This document shows, in pieces, positions 57,201-64,000 of a stretch of 64,000 nt of DNA. The notes below the pieces were generated by a model, which was not told the DNA's origin, ran no database searches, and saw nothing but the letters and a program-made list of their open reading frames with translations. The DNA comes from Echinarachnius parma. Lineage: Eukaryota > Echinodermata > Echinoidea > Clypeasteroida > Echinarachniidae. The position numbers were made by a program, and so were the translations under genes. The stretch covers positions 62,001-126,000 of the forward strand of contig JBAMJV010003307.1 in assembly GCA_037951105.1 (NCBI GenBank), in the 5' to 3' direction. Numbering within the stretch: the first letter of the stretch is position 1; each line of letters starts with the position of its first letter.

Positions 57201-60069
57201 GCAGAGATATGCTGGAATATTCAACCATAATGGCACACTGGGAACAACATTATGCAGTATAATGGATGACATTGCACACAGTTGGCAGTGGGGTGGGGTG
57301 GGATGAAGAGGTAGGTACACTGTAATTACTCCCCCCCCCCCCCCCCTCCCCCAACCTCCAATCAGTTACAATCACTGGTCCCAGCTTGGAATGGTGCATT
57401 GACTGGGATTTTAAAGGGTTCTTGTAACATCGTTCAAATCCACAAAACTTTATTAGAAACCTAGTGGTTCTCTCATACCTTGTTGTATTTGTATTACCAA
57501 TAGAAGCATGGAATATATTTGGGTTTTTTTAATTTCCCTTTCGTTAGAAAGATATTTGCCATTGAAGTGTTTGGATTTTTGACAATACACTGGATAGTCA
57601 TAACCATGTACAAAATCATTGCAATGGGTTAGTGAATATCACTTTGCATTTTTCGCTCATTACTCGGCAACATAACATCCATTTGACATGAAATGTTCAC
57701 AAATTACCCAGTGGACATATGGGATTACAGAAAGACACATTTTATCAACACTTAGTTCGTTTTTGAAAATGTCAACAAAGTTACAAGATCCCTTTTAAGA
57801 TGGCAACAACATTTTTTTGGGGACTGTATACACACTTGGAACATCAAACTGTCATGGATGACTTTTCACACATATAAATTTGAAATGTTTATGCCTCGCT
57901 GACAAGCCTTGATGATTCACAGGATAATGAAAATAATCACACACATACATCGCTCTTGTTAGTTTCTTTTTGTGTACTCAATTATTTTTTCTAACATATC
58001 GTTTGTCTCTGATAAAACCTCATTCTTTTGCAAGAGGGTAAAATGAAAACATTATACATAAATATAGCTTTTTCAAAGTACTTGCAAAAAAATTTTTCTG
58101 CAGTTTCTATTTGTTTAATATTTTTTTTATAGAGGGATCATTTATCAATTTACTATCACGAGTAGACAATAATAATTCATACAAGAGATCTTTGACTGAA
58201 GTAAGCTTGGAGCAGTTTGCGCAACCAGTCTAGAAATACTTTGTTTTGGTCAACAAATGTCTACGCAATAGAAAAAGAATAATCTAAAAGCAAAGTCAAT
58301 AGCAAGAAAGTGTGCTCATATGAATTTTTTTTAAAGTGTAAAATCATTATCTACTTCAATCAAATGATTTACGAACTAGATAGCAGAATGTGGAAAAACA
58401 ACATTTTAGCAAAATGTAACCTTTACGAAGTGTCAAACATAACATAAACAGTAAACTGTTTAAATAAATTAGCAAGAAAAGGCAAATAAACTTGAACTGA
58501 GCATAATTGAACTTTGACACCATGAAGTGAACAAGTGAGTGAAACTCAAAATAGAAACTTTCACCTATCAGAGGAATTTAGACCTAGTTATTTACAATAT
58601 TCAGACAATATTATGGTACAAAAACTGTCATTAAAATTAATTTGACCTTTGAACTTTGACCTATCTGAAGATCAAGGAAGCAGATGACTGTAGAGCTCTA
58701 GAGGCATTTACAACATTTAGACAATAGATATCATGGTACAAAAACTGTCAGAAAATAATTTTCACCCTTGACCTTTGACCTACCTGATGTGGACAAGGGG
58801 GTAAAACATGAAACATGACATTTTCAACTTTCTCCTAGTCAAGGGAAGCAGATCAATTCAATAGACCTAGCCATTTACCACATTTAGATGATGATATCGT
58901 ACCAAAACTGTTACAAAAATTAACTTGAACTTTGACCTTTGACCTACCTGATGTGAACAGGTGAGTGAGTCAGCCAGACTGCTGATGTTGTTTAGCACGG
59001 AGAGGTCCTCCTCGAGCCTGCTCAGATCTCTCTCCTGATTGGCACGTTTGATAGTGGGCGTCGACTTAATGACCTCCACATCGTCAAGCAAGAGCTTCCA
59101 GTTCAGCTTGTACTTGCTGCCCTCGATCGGCAATGTAGAGGGCGACAGACTACATGAAAAAAATACAGCAAATGAATAGAATACATACATGTATACTGAA
59201 ACGTTCAAATCAAAATAAAACTCCCTCCTATTTTGCCCATTTGATGGTTGTTGTCAATTTGATGAGCTCCACATCTTCAAGGAGCAGCTTCCAGTTCAGC
59301 TTTTACTTACTGGCCTCGATCGCCTATGTAGAGGGCGACAGACTACATTTTAATCTCTCTTTATGTAATCCCTTTTTTTATAATTTTCAAATTGGTACCA
59401 TTTTTTTCTTAGTCTGATGCAGTCCAATGCATAGTGTTCAGTGATGGGTGAGGATTTTCATAAAAATTTTCCTGTGTACTGACTGCATCCCCCTTTTTCC
59501 TGGGTATCTGGAAAAATATACTTTGGTTATACCACCGGCAAATATCATTGTACTACTTATACTGTAACTGAGGGTCTACAAACCGCTCTTTTCCACATTA
59601 CCCTTTACCTAACCACTCCCTGGGGAGCAATCCAGGCCATCGGATAGCTTAAAACTACTTACACTGTGACCGAGGGTCTGCGAACGGCACTTTTTCTCTT
59701 TACCTTTTACCTAACCACTCCCTGGGGAGCATTCCAGACCATCAGATAGCTAAGAACTACTTACACTGTGACCGAGGGTCTGCGAACGGCACTTTTCCTC
59801 TCTACCCTTTAACTTTCCACTCCCTAGGGAACATTCCAGACCATCAGATAGCTTAGAACTACTTACACTGTGACCGAGGGTCTGCGAACGGCACTTTTCG
59901 TCGTTACCCTTTAACTTTCCACTCCCTGGGGAGCATTCCAGACCATCAGATAGCTTAGAACTACTTACACTGTGACTGAGGGTCTGCGAACGGCACTTTT
60001 CCTCTTTACCAAGGCACAGATGAGTAAGTCCGAGAACAGGAACAGACAGTGGTCCTTCTTGGATCCCTT
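36739..60069 (-). CDS. ARHGEF17: ARHGEF17 (Rho guanine nucleotide exchange factor 17), 3' eleven exons
   Basis: Eleven exons (A-K, 5' to 3' on the minus strand) at 60069-59969, 59149-58948, 53819-53698, 52772-52681, 52100-51812, 42900-42632, 42255-42156, 41789-41635, 38871-38723, 38018-37844 and 37259-36739 splice in phase to 2175 bases (724 residues and stop). Residues 1-34 are the PH-domain strand DHCLFLFSDLLICALVKRK. About 35-270 links PH to the C-terminal domain (SKYKLNWKLLLDDVEVIK, VWVCNSDGYVGQVCLLSL). 270-360 is an acidic, Ser-rich insert. From 380 is the beta-propeller-like part (MWLGTEDGCIYVYQ, FVSLANGDLTVY, LWCGSQNNILIV, LLWVGTSAGVVLTLPLPK) ending in SGGDGYEDF and NHLLLWQV. The family loads GTP on RhoA-type GTPases. 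The DH domain is not in the assembled part. Very close to human ARHGEF17 and less so to ARHGEF10. Confidence 0.93.
37260..37843 (-). other. ARHGEF17: ARHGEF17 intron J-K
   Basis: 584-bp AT-rich intron without recognised repeats. Confidence 0.8.
37844..38018 (-). CDS. ARHGEF17: ARHGEF17 exon J
   Basis: Acceptor CTCATAG, donor CAA|GTGAGT. Encodes HKFPVCNDNQRAVYCMVSCG, WGVWVSLQSSAVV and VTQTVHKMLA, aligning to human HMFYVGQDSSRCVACMVDSS. No long single open frame covers it, but phases fit both neighbours. Confidence 0.9.
38140..38450 (-). repeat. two decayed upstream copies of the exon J acceptor region
   Basis: ATCTTTGGTTAATCGTTGCA at 38147 and a weaker copy around 38367-38440 both match the exon J start and its acceptor side (GGGAACTT at 38008, 38169 and 38392). 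The coding sense is lost. Confidence 0.7.
38723..38871 (-). CDS. ARHGEF17: ARHGEF17 exon I
   Basis: Acceptor TTCAG, donor GAG|GTAAGA. Encodes WDTENPITVSLGNSTMPVSR and LWCGSQNNILIVDPVTLNME, matching human VTKMVSVGGRLWCGCQNRVL. Confidence 0.93.
38957..39085 (-). pseudogene. decayed tandem copy of ARHGEF17 exon I
   Basis: The acceptor (TTCAG at 39078-39082) and about 115 bases of exon I recur 206 bp upstream: WDTENLITVSLGNS is still readable, then indels shift the frame. The original donor end is not preserved. Confidence 0.88.
39357..39780. mobile_element. TTAA MITE, AAAGGGGTAGTTTAGTTTTG family, copy 2
   Basis: TTAA edges and AAAGGGGTAGTTCAGTTTTG / GTACTACCCCTTT ends. Inverted relative to copy 1. 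Inserted in the minisatellite. Confidence 0.87.
39917..40246. mobile_element. AAAGGGATCTAGTAAC-family MITE, copy 2, right end lost
   Basis: Starts TTGAAGGGATCTAGTAAC and follows the family through TATGAGAGAACC, then returns to minisatellite sequence without its right terminus. Confidence 0.75.
41490..41560. mobile_element. SINE tail fragment
   Basis: AAATGAGCAAAGAAAATAGG and GGTCAGTTTCCCTA match, in reverse, the tail of the tRNA-derived SINE seen at 52162. Confidence 0.4.
41635..41789 (-). CDS. ARHGEF17: ARHGEF17 exon H
   Basis: Acceptor TTCTAG, donor CAG|GTGAGC. Encodes IYVYQCTDNIRTKKSRAKIR and VFVSLANGDLTVYRRDSG, a propeller blade. Confidence 0.94.
42156..42255 (-). CDS. ARHGEF17: ARHGEF17 exon G
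   Basis: Acceptor ATGCAG, donor ATG|GTAAGT. Encodes DEGEPAGRPSPTTEDRDNL and NQPTMWLGTEDG. Confidence 0.92.
42632..42900 (-). CDS. ARHGEF17: ARHGEF17 exon F
   Basis: Acceptor CCACAG, donor CAG|GTACTG. Encodes a low-complexity linker with ASEIMAFDSEDSEEEDMRSP, equivalent to the acidic VPFDSDSDDES stretch of human ARHGEF17. Probably unstructured. Confidence 0.9.
42985..43118 (-). pseudogene. decayed tandem copy of the 5' part of ARHGEF17 exon F
   Basis: The acceptor-like GGGCAG|GAGATGG and about 115 exon bases recur 212 bp upstream of exon F, with roughly 85% identity by eye over the CGTCGACAGAGCC region. No donor. Confidence 0.85.
44330..44521 (+). mobile_element. LINE-like 3' tail ending in (AAT)n
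   Basis: A TTTTTGGTCAAATAAATAAT-type end followed by an AAT repeat. A GTGTGAGGGTTCAC / GTGAACCCTGACCCACAC inverted pair lies just upstream. Confidence 0.4.
45090..45295 (+). mobile_element. LINE-like 3' tail
   Basis: TCAAATAAATGTGAATTGAATTG-like ending (45270-45295), typical of CR1/L2 tails with short terminal repeats. No reverse transcriptase in view. Confidence 0.4.
46440..47110. repeat. tandem array, about 160-bp unit, four diverged copies
   Basis: The unit is marked by CAGCTATCATGAAGTA, GCAAAATGCAGATTGATTTT and CCTCTCTATT. Copies start near 46470, 46625, 46785 and 46935. Confidence 0.75.
47801..48118. mobile_element. AAAGGGATCTAGTAAC-family TTAA MITE, copy 3
   Basis: TTAA edges, both inverted ends recognisable. 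Internally shortened relative to copy 1. Confidence 0.85.
48660..50290. repeat. decaying tandem array, about 160-bp unit
   Basis: CATGTTATTCTMTGGCACATG and TTTCAGAAATTGGCTAATTC recur near 48690, 48850 and 49015 with high similarity, and in progressively weaker form to about 50290. A miniature TTAACCC-type element lies inside at about 49455-49543. Confidence 0.75.
50627..50826. mobile_element. G/C-run MITE with AGTGGCRTAG ends
   Basis: CAGTGGCATAGTTATG left and ATCGCTACGCCACTG right are inverted, with long G and C runs and GCACGTGCCCC inside. This resembles a widespread hAT-derived class. Confidence 0.65.
50876..50955. mobile_element. miniature TTAACCC element
   Basis: TTAACCCCTTGACTACGGGA, TACAAAGTCTGGAGATTTC and ACGGGTTAA. 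Sibling of 34084-34170. Confidence 0.6.
51812..52100 (-). CDS. ARHGEF17: ARHGEF17 exon E
   Basis: Acceptor CTCCAG, donor CAG|GTGAGC. Encodes ASSRDRFPPVFLYPIP, VWVCNSDGYVGQVCLLSL and SVCSARILCIASVP, all conserved in human ARHGEF17. This exon is notably GC-rich (GCG/CCG codons) compared with its intron. Confidence 0.95.
52162..52300 (+). mobile_element. tRNA-derived SINE
   Basis: A box TGGCTCAGTTGGTAGAGCA (52171-52189) and B box GGTTCAAATCC (52213-52223) spaced as in a tRNA, followed by a non-tRNA tail with CTTTGCTCATTTC. tRNA pairing is broken outside the boxes. Confidence 0.65.
52681..52772 (-). CDS. ARHGEF17: ARHGEF17 exon D
   Basis: Acceptor TCTTTAG, donor TAG|GTGAGT. Encodes EGIETIVLFFNTPELRNNFE and SELAEAKKKL, the segment joining the PH and C-terminal domains. 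Confidence 0.93.
53225..53397. mobile_element. foldback MITE, AGGGCCCCGTTGCAGAAAG family, copy 2
   Basis: CCTGGGTCCTGTTGCAAAAAG left and CTTTCTGCAACGGGGCCCTGG right. In intron C-D. Confidence 0.75.
53698..53819 (-). CDS. ARHGEF17: ARHGEF17 exon C
   Basis: Acceptor CTCCAG, donor AGC|GTAAGT. Encodes NLDEVIKDLTENIRKTISER and QALSAVPQSPLNKVELS. Helical, phase 0 in and 2 out. Confidence 0.92.
53951..54151. mobile_element. foldback MITE with GGTACCCYGGGGTACC ends, copy 1
   Basis: ATGATGACA is followed by the palindrome GGTACCCTGGGGTACC on the left; on the right GGTACCCCGGGGTACC is followed by TGTCATCAT. Each end is thus itself palindromic. Confidence 0.85.
54190..54440. repeat. T/G and C homopolymer tracts flanking a unique block
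   Basis: (T)n(G)n at 54206-54252 and (C)n at 54412-54434. GGCAAGGGGGGCACCTG and related words suggest a further G/C-run MITE, but no clean ends. Confidence 0.5.
54957..55332. mobile_element. AAAGGGATCTAGTAAC-family TTAA MITE, copy 4
   Basis: Full-length, TTAA at both edges. Inserted in the 170-bp array. Confidence 0.88.
55536..55992. mobile_element. AAAGGGATCTAGTAAC-family TTAA MITE, copy 5, with nested element
   Basis: TTAA edges. Interrupted at 55625-55717 by a TTAA-flanked miniature element. Confidence 0.88.
55625..55717. mobile_element. nested miniature TTAACCCGTTCAGGACTG element
   Basis: TTAACCCGTTCAGGACTG and CAGTCCTGAACGGGTTAA, 93 bp including both TTAA. A half copy is at 56293-56316. 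Confidence 0.9.
56003..56228. mobile_element. GGTACCCCGGGGTACC MITE, copy 2, inverted
   Basis: The reverse complement of copy 1 in its asymmetric middle (GCGCCATCTTGTGTCCACTC), 2 kb away. Confidence 0.85.
56920..57900. repeat. tandem repeat, about 225-bp unit, with C-runs, split by a MITE
   Basis: ATGGCACACT-type words, GGATGACATTBCACA and a C-run recur near 57000, 57225 and 57830. The third copy is separated by the MITE at 57411-57798. Confidence 0.6.
57411..57798. mobile_element. AAAGGGATCTAGTAAC-family TTAA MITE, copy 6, opposite orientation
   Basis: TTAA edges. The interior is in reverse relative to copies 1-5. Confidence 0.82.
58500..58947 (-). repeat. tandem array that includes copies of the exon B donor
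   Basis: Units carry TTTGACCTACCTGATGTG, which on the minus strand is the CACATCAG|GTAGGTCAAA donor of exon B. A good copy is at about 58777 (164 bp away) and a worse one at about 58658. Confidence 0.78.
58948..59149 (-). CDS. ARHGEF17: ARHGEF17 exon B
   Basis: Acceptor CATGTAG, donor CAG|GTAGGT. Encodes SKYKLNWKLLLDDVEVIK (last PH strand and helix region), then RDLSRLEEDLSVLNNISSLA. The donor and acceptor both have duplicates nearby. Confidence 0.94.
59233..59350 (-). pseudogene. decayed tandem copy of the 5' half of ARHGEF17 exon B
   Basis: About 110 bases with the acceptor-side sequence recur 193 bp upstream. An in-frame TAG replaces a conserved codon, and the 3' half and donor are absent. 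Confidence 0.88.
59553..59968 (-). repeat. four downstream copies of the exon A donor, 102-bp period
   Basis: CTACTTACACTGTGA begins at 59553 (diverged), 59655, 59758, 59859 and, in the real exon, 59961. Each unit holds about 38 exon bases, the GT|GTAAGTAG donor and about 60 intron bases. Confidence 0.93.
59969..60069 (-). CDS. ARHGEF17: ARHGEF17 exon A (PH domain, first exon found)
   Basis: Acceptor CTTACAG, donor AGT|GTAAGT. Encodes KGSKKDHCLFLFSDLLICAL and VKRKSAVRRPSVT, PH strands as in RhoGEF DH-PH proteins. Phase 0 in, so the missing upstream exon must end on a codon boundary. Confidence 0.93.
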
Positions 60070-61271
60070 CTGTAAGGTTATAACAAAACAATACAAGAAT
60101 ATTGGTAAATCCTTATACACAGGCTACAAATTATAGCACAGACCAGCTGGCCCGGGGCCATACAAAAAAAGAGCTTTCGGCCACTAGAATTTTAAAATGT
60201 CAGATTTAACTTGAACCACTCGACAACCAAAATGGACAGGTTGCCAGAACACTTGGGCTGGGGTACAGTATATGAAGAAATGAGAATGCATTTCATACTA
60301 ACAATTAAAATAGTCTCAAAAGGGTTACATAAACTCTGATCAATAAAAACATCAAAGCAAATTTTTGTACAAAAACATCTCATCAGTCTGAACAGGACAG
60401 ACTTAGTAACTCTTTTCGTTTGTTTGTTTATTTGTTTTTACAAGGGACCAACTATTCAAATAAACAACATGCCACAGTTTCAAAGAAAATGTCAATAAAT
60501 GTGAATAAAATAGAATTGTTGCACAAACAACTCATCAAACTGAATGTTTGCGGTGGTAAATAACATTATTTTTTTTTATACAAAGGGGCTGGAATTACTC
60601 CAAAGGGAAGCAATTCAAAGACATAGCTCAATTTGAATCTAATGAACGATGCTCAGAGGGGCCATTAAGCAGCTCATTAGCAGTTGGCATGGCAATAATG
60701 ATGTTGCGAGAGCGAGCATTCACCTGTGACAGTCTATGAGGAGGCAGAAACAAGAAAGTGAAGGAAATGAAATAACTAGGGAAGCTAAAACAGAAAGAGA
60801 TAATTTTCAGCGTAAAACAAGTCCACATGTTTCATCTCGTCTCGTCTCACTTTCATCTAGGACGTTATAGGAGGAGGAGGAGGAGGAGGAGGAGGTATTA
60901 ACATACAAATTTTGTTCATCTTCAAAGACAATCTGAAAATAGTATAAAAGCTTGACCACCCAATCATTTCAGAATGCATATTGTTGAGTGAATGCAATCC
61001 CCTTACCATCTTAAATTCAAAGAGAAATATATGAATAAATGAGAAACAGAACCTAAAAGCTTTCCCCCAAAAATCATTAATTCATTTAAAGCTAACCTGA
61101 GAATACATCCGATGGGATCTATGGAAAGGGTATGCTATAAAACTATAATGAAACGAGTCTTGAATGAGTTAAATAGCCCCTGCATGTCACTTCTCATGGA
61201 GCTTCTCAGAGTATAAAAAAGAAATTTCAGGGAGCTATTTTTATGCAGGCAAGCAAGATCGAAAAGTAGCC

Positions 61272-61302
<31 letters not shown>

Positions 61303-62469
61303 AAAAAAAAAAAAATGTAAATGTTCCCTCTGGATGATATCAGCGCATCGTAAAAAAATGGAAACTGGCAAGTTCACAGGAATCGAGGACAACCTTGCAT
61401 TCAACATCCATGTAATCCAAGCCCGACAGTAACACCGCCAAATCCTTGCCAAGAAATTCATCTAACTATTAAGTCCTTTATATTCGGCTTGTAAACTCCA
61501 CCAATCAGAGATGGATACATAATCTCTCATATTTGCAGGTCTTAAAATACGAGGTAACTGATCTGTATTACCCATTTATAGCACACTTCATCGGGAAAAT
61601 ATGAAAAAAATGGTTTCTCAAGTCTCTGTGCATCGAACTTGCTACGTTTTAGATTTTTTTATATAGCACAATCTTCCTGGATCCTCCCATATCACATTCA
61701 ACCTGTGACTTTTTTGTTAAATGATTTTGCGCGTCCACGATAGACGGGACTGACAAACAGTACATACACGTACATTTGGGAGAGGTGTAATCATGTGTTG
61801 TACAACTGTCATGTGGACGTGGTGTGGCAAGATTAGTAGAACGCCGCTCTTCAATGAGTTAGATCACAGGTCTGAATCCAGTGTATGTCTATTGCATTAG
61901 ATCCCTTTGATACTATATAATAAAGTTACTAGGTCCCTTTAGTACTATGAACATGCTACGTTACCATCTACTGAAGAAAGCAAGTGTGTATCGAACTGCT
62001 GCCTAGTTGATTTTGCAATCCCTATAGAGATAATACACGGTACACCAGGTACCAGTATGCAATGGGTTAAAAAATACCAAGCAACGTTACTTCTACTTCA
62101 AAGGAAACTTTGTGATTGATGTCCTTATAAATACAGAACGTCTACTCTGTTTAGGTATATGTTACAAGCATGCTTTTTACAAATTGCTATTCATTTGTGT
62201 AAGTTATGTATGTGTGTCACATCTACCTTCTTCTCAAATGGAAGTCTGACAAAAATGATATAATATAATATATATATACAAAGTTTAATCATATTTCCAG
62301 GATACTATAAAGGTCACATGCCTCTCCGAGCCCGATTACTGCCTCTGCGTGTTGCATTACAAAATGTCAACCTCGTTACTTTTACAACTGTGCTGTCATG
62401 CAACACACCACCGTGGAATTGGGGAAGAGGGTGATTAATTAAACCGAAAGCATGGAATGGAGACCTTTT

Positions 62470-62990
62470 TTGCCCCTCATTTGAATTTTTGCCCCCCATA
62501 TATACCTGTAAACATTTTGAAATTTCTCGAAAAGGGGGATCTTGAACCACCTTTTTCATGTCTCATATAACTGCATTTTTGGCTATCTTTCTGAAAGGGG
62601 GAATGGGAAAGGGGGGGGGGGGGGGGGGTTAGAACTGAAACCACCATTTTTGCCCCCATATATACCTGTAATTTGGCAAGGGTAGAAGGGGAGAAGGGAT
62701 TAGATGTGAAACCATCTTGGTTGCCCCCCCCCCCCCCCCCCCCCCACCACAATATGTATACCTGTAACAATTTAAAATTTATCGAAAAAGGGGGAAGGAT
62801 TACGTCTTGAACCATCTTTTGTTTGTGTCTCATACCAGCAATTTGGCAATTCCTCTGAAATGGGGTAAGGGGAGGGGGGATTAGATATAAAACCACCCTT
62901 TTTGCCCCCTATATATACCTATACCTGTAAATTGGCAATTTCACTGAAGGGAGGGGGGGGGGGGAGAAGGGGGTAAGGGGGAAATTTACA
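62470..62990. repeat. G-run/C-run tandem array, about 130-bp unit
   Basis: Units carry TTTTTGCCCCC, ATATATACCTGTAA and a GGGGAAGGGGG-type run. About four copies, with homopolymers of varied length. Confidence 0.75.
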
Positions 62991-62999
62991 AGCTAGCTG

Positions 63000-64000
63000 T
63001 GTAGATTTCACAAGGAAAAGAGGGGGGAACAGGGGTCTTACGGTACAAATTAAACTGATCAGAAACTTCTATAATCTTTACAGATTTGTTAACCATTTAC
63101 AGATGCATACGTTTTCACAAGTAAGAGAAATTAAATGACTTTCATTTGTTGACATACGTCAGGAATGTTATTAAATCGTGGATATTCATGTTCTGATACA
63201 TGAATGTTTCATGCCCGTAACCGATACATACACATGGGATATTCATCCGATTCTAAATCATTTCCCGGTAGTAAACAAGAAACTCGATCGAAGGGACCAC
63301 CCTCCATCTGTTTACATTATTAAATGTATATTTCTCCCAATGACAAATCCTCTTCACAATTTCATGAGGGTTATTCCATCTTTTTTCTTTCTATTCATTG
63401 ATATTATTTATGACATTGAAGAGGAATGCAAAACCAATCAGTATTGGGGAGCAGACAACATACGTGTGTAGCATGTAACCTTCCAAAAATGTTTTCTACG
63501 TAGACAGTATTTCAAAATAGAACAATGAAAGGGAAAAAACAGATGTACAAGTTTGGCAAGCACAAAGCTAGAATATTAATAAAGGGACCACACAAATACA
63601 ATACAATGCAATGATTTATGTTCTGTATATTCTTTATGTAAATACGAGCTAGCTAGTATTACTAGCTTTACTTTATTTGCAAGTTTATTCATATTTTCAA
63701 GTAAATCTTTTTGAATTTTGTTGAAAATTGAATTGATTAGTTTGATTGATTTGTTTGATTACAAAGATCAATCTTACAAAATCAATCTTAATATTTTAAC
63801 AGTGGTAAATTATATGTAGGATCCAAATAAAAAATAAATAATGCTCTTTATTAAACCATTTCCTACTGGAACCTGGTGGGCTCTGTATTAACTCTATGGG
63901 GAGGGCAACATTTAGTAGGGTAAATTAGGTTAACAGTTATCAATTTCTTACTAATTCCAGAATGGGGACTGTTTGATAAAGCATCCCATATATTTGTATT
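63000..64000. other. non-coding, nothing recognised
   Basis: AT-rich. A 97-codon plus-strand frame (63178-63471) has no recognisable features. Confidence 0.4.

Larger units (their letters stand above)
60070..64000 (-). other. ARHGEF17: ARHGEF17 upstream intron, no further exon found
   Basis: No DH-domain coding was found. Contains a (GGA)n patch (60871-60895), a C-run/A-run pair (61269-61315), MITE fragments (about 61895-61940 and 61990-62071) and a G-rich array. Confidence 0.6.

Noticed and set aside
59750-60091. 113-codon minus frame with repeated GHSVSSSKLSDGLECS
   Set aside because: It overlaps exon A in another frame and arises from the 102-bp donor repeat.
60628-60828. Phase-0 donor CACAG|GTGAAT near 60721 as the end of the exon before A
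   Set aside because: The nearest acceptor would leave a 10-base exon, and upstream translation is hydrophobic and unlike a PH domain.
61330-61450. Minus-strand frame with LDEFLGKDLAVLLSGLDYMD as a possible missing ARHGEF17 exon
   Set aside because: No donor at the required phase follows and it does not resemble the DH-PH junction of the family; kept as probable chance.

Overview
The window is animal nuclear DNA. Its coding sequence is split by GT-AG introns, and most of the rest is intron or intergenic DNA full of repeats: foldback MITEs, LINE tails, tRNA-like SINE pieces, micro- and minisatellites. Nothing bacterial or organellar was seen. Two genes can be built exon by exon with every intron phase matching. 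Their closeness to human proteins, together with the repeat spectrum, suggests a marine invertebrate deuterostome (echinoderm, hemichordate or cephalochordate grade); that placement is inference.

Layout. 1-1.2 kb: anonymous DNA with one possible first exon on the minus strand. 1.2-8.3 kb: a long TAG microsatellite split by a 6.5-kb block of DNA transposon ends and internal repeats built on the palindrome GACGTC; the block also holds a minisatellite, a hAT-like MITE and a LINE scrap. 8.3-19.2 kb: gene-poor DNA with two LINE 3' halves on the minus strand, foldback MITEs and microsatellites. 19.36-26.11 kb: SRA1 (steroid receptor RNA activator protein), plus strand, six exons, 329 residues. 26.1-36.7 kb: the stretch between the two convergent genes, MITE-rich, probably including long 3' UTRs. 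36.74-60.07 kb: the 3' eleven exons of ARHGEF17 (a Rho GEF, TEM4/p164-RhoGEF), minus strand, 724 residues from the end of the PH domain through the C-terminal beta-propeller-like domain to the stop. Its DH domain and N terminus must lie beyond 60 kb, probably beyond this window. 60-64 kb: ARHGEF17 intron.

The two genes converge tail to tail and show no functional link. SRA1 protein is a small nuclear/cytoplasmic regulator with a PRP18-like helical bundle. ARHGEF17 activates RhoA-type GTPases at actin structures and cell contacts.

The most striking signal is that 7 of the 17 recognised exons have extra, partly decayed copies of their own splice junction in the adjoining intron. These copies are arranged as tandem repeats about 100-225 bp long. 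Acceptor copies lie upstream (SRA1 exons 2 and 4; ARHGEF17 exons B, F, I and J) and donor copies lie downstream (ARHGEF17 exons A and B). Purely intronic minisatellites of similar unit size fill the same introns. The genome therefore seems prone to roughly nucleosome-sized local tandem duplication that repeatedly captures exon edges and leaves decoy splice sites.
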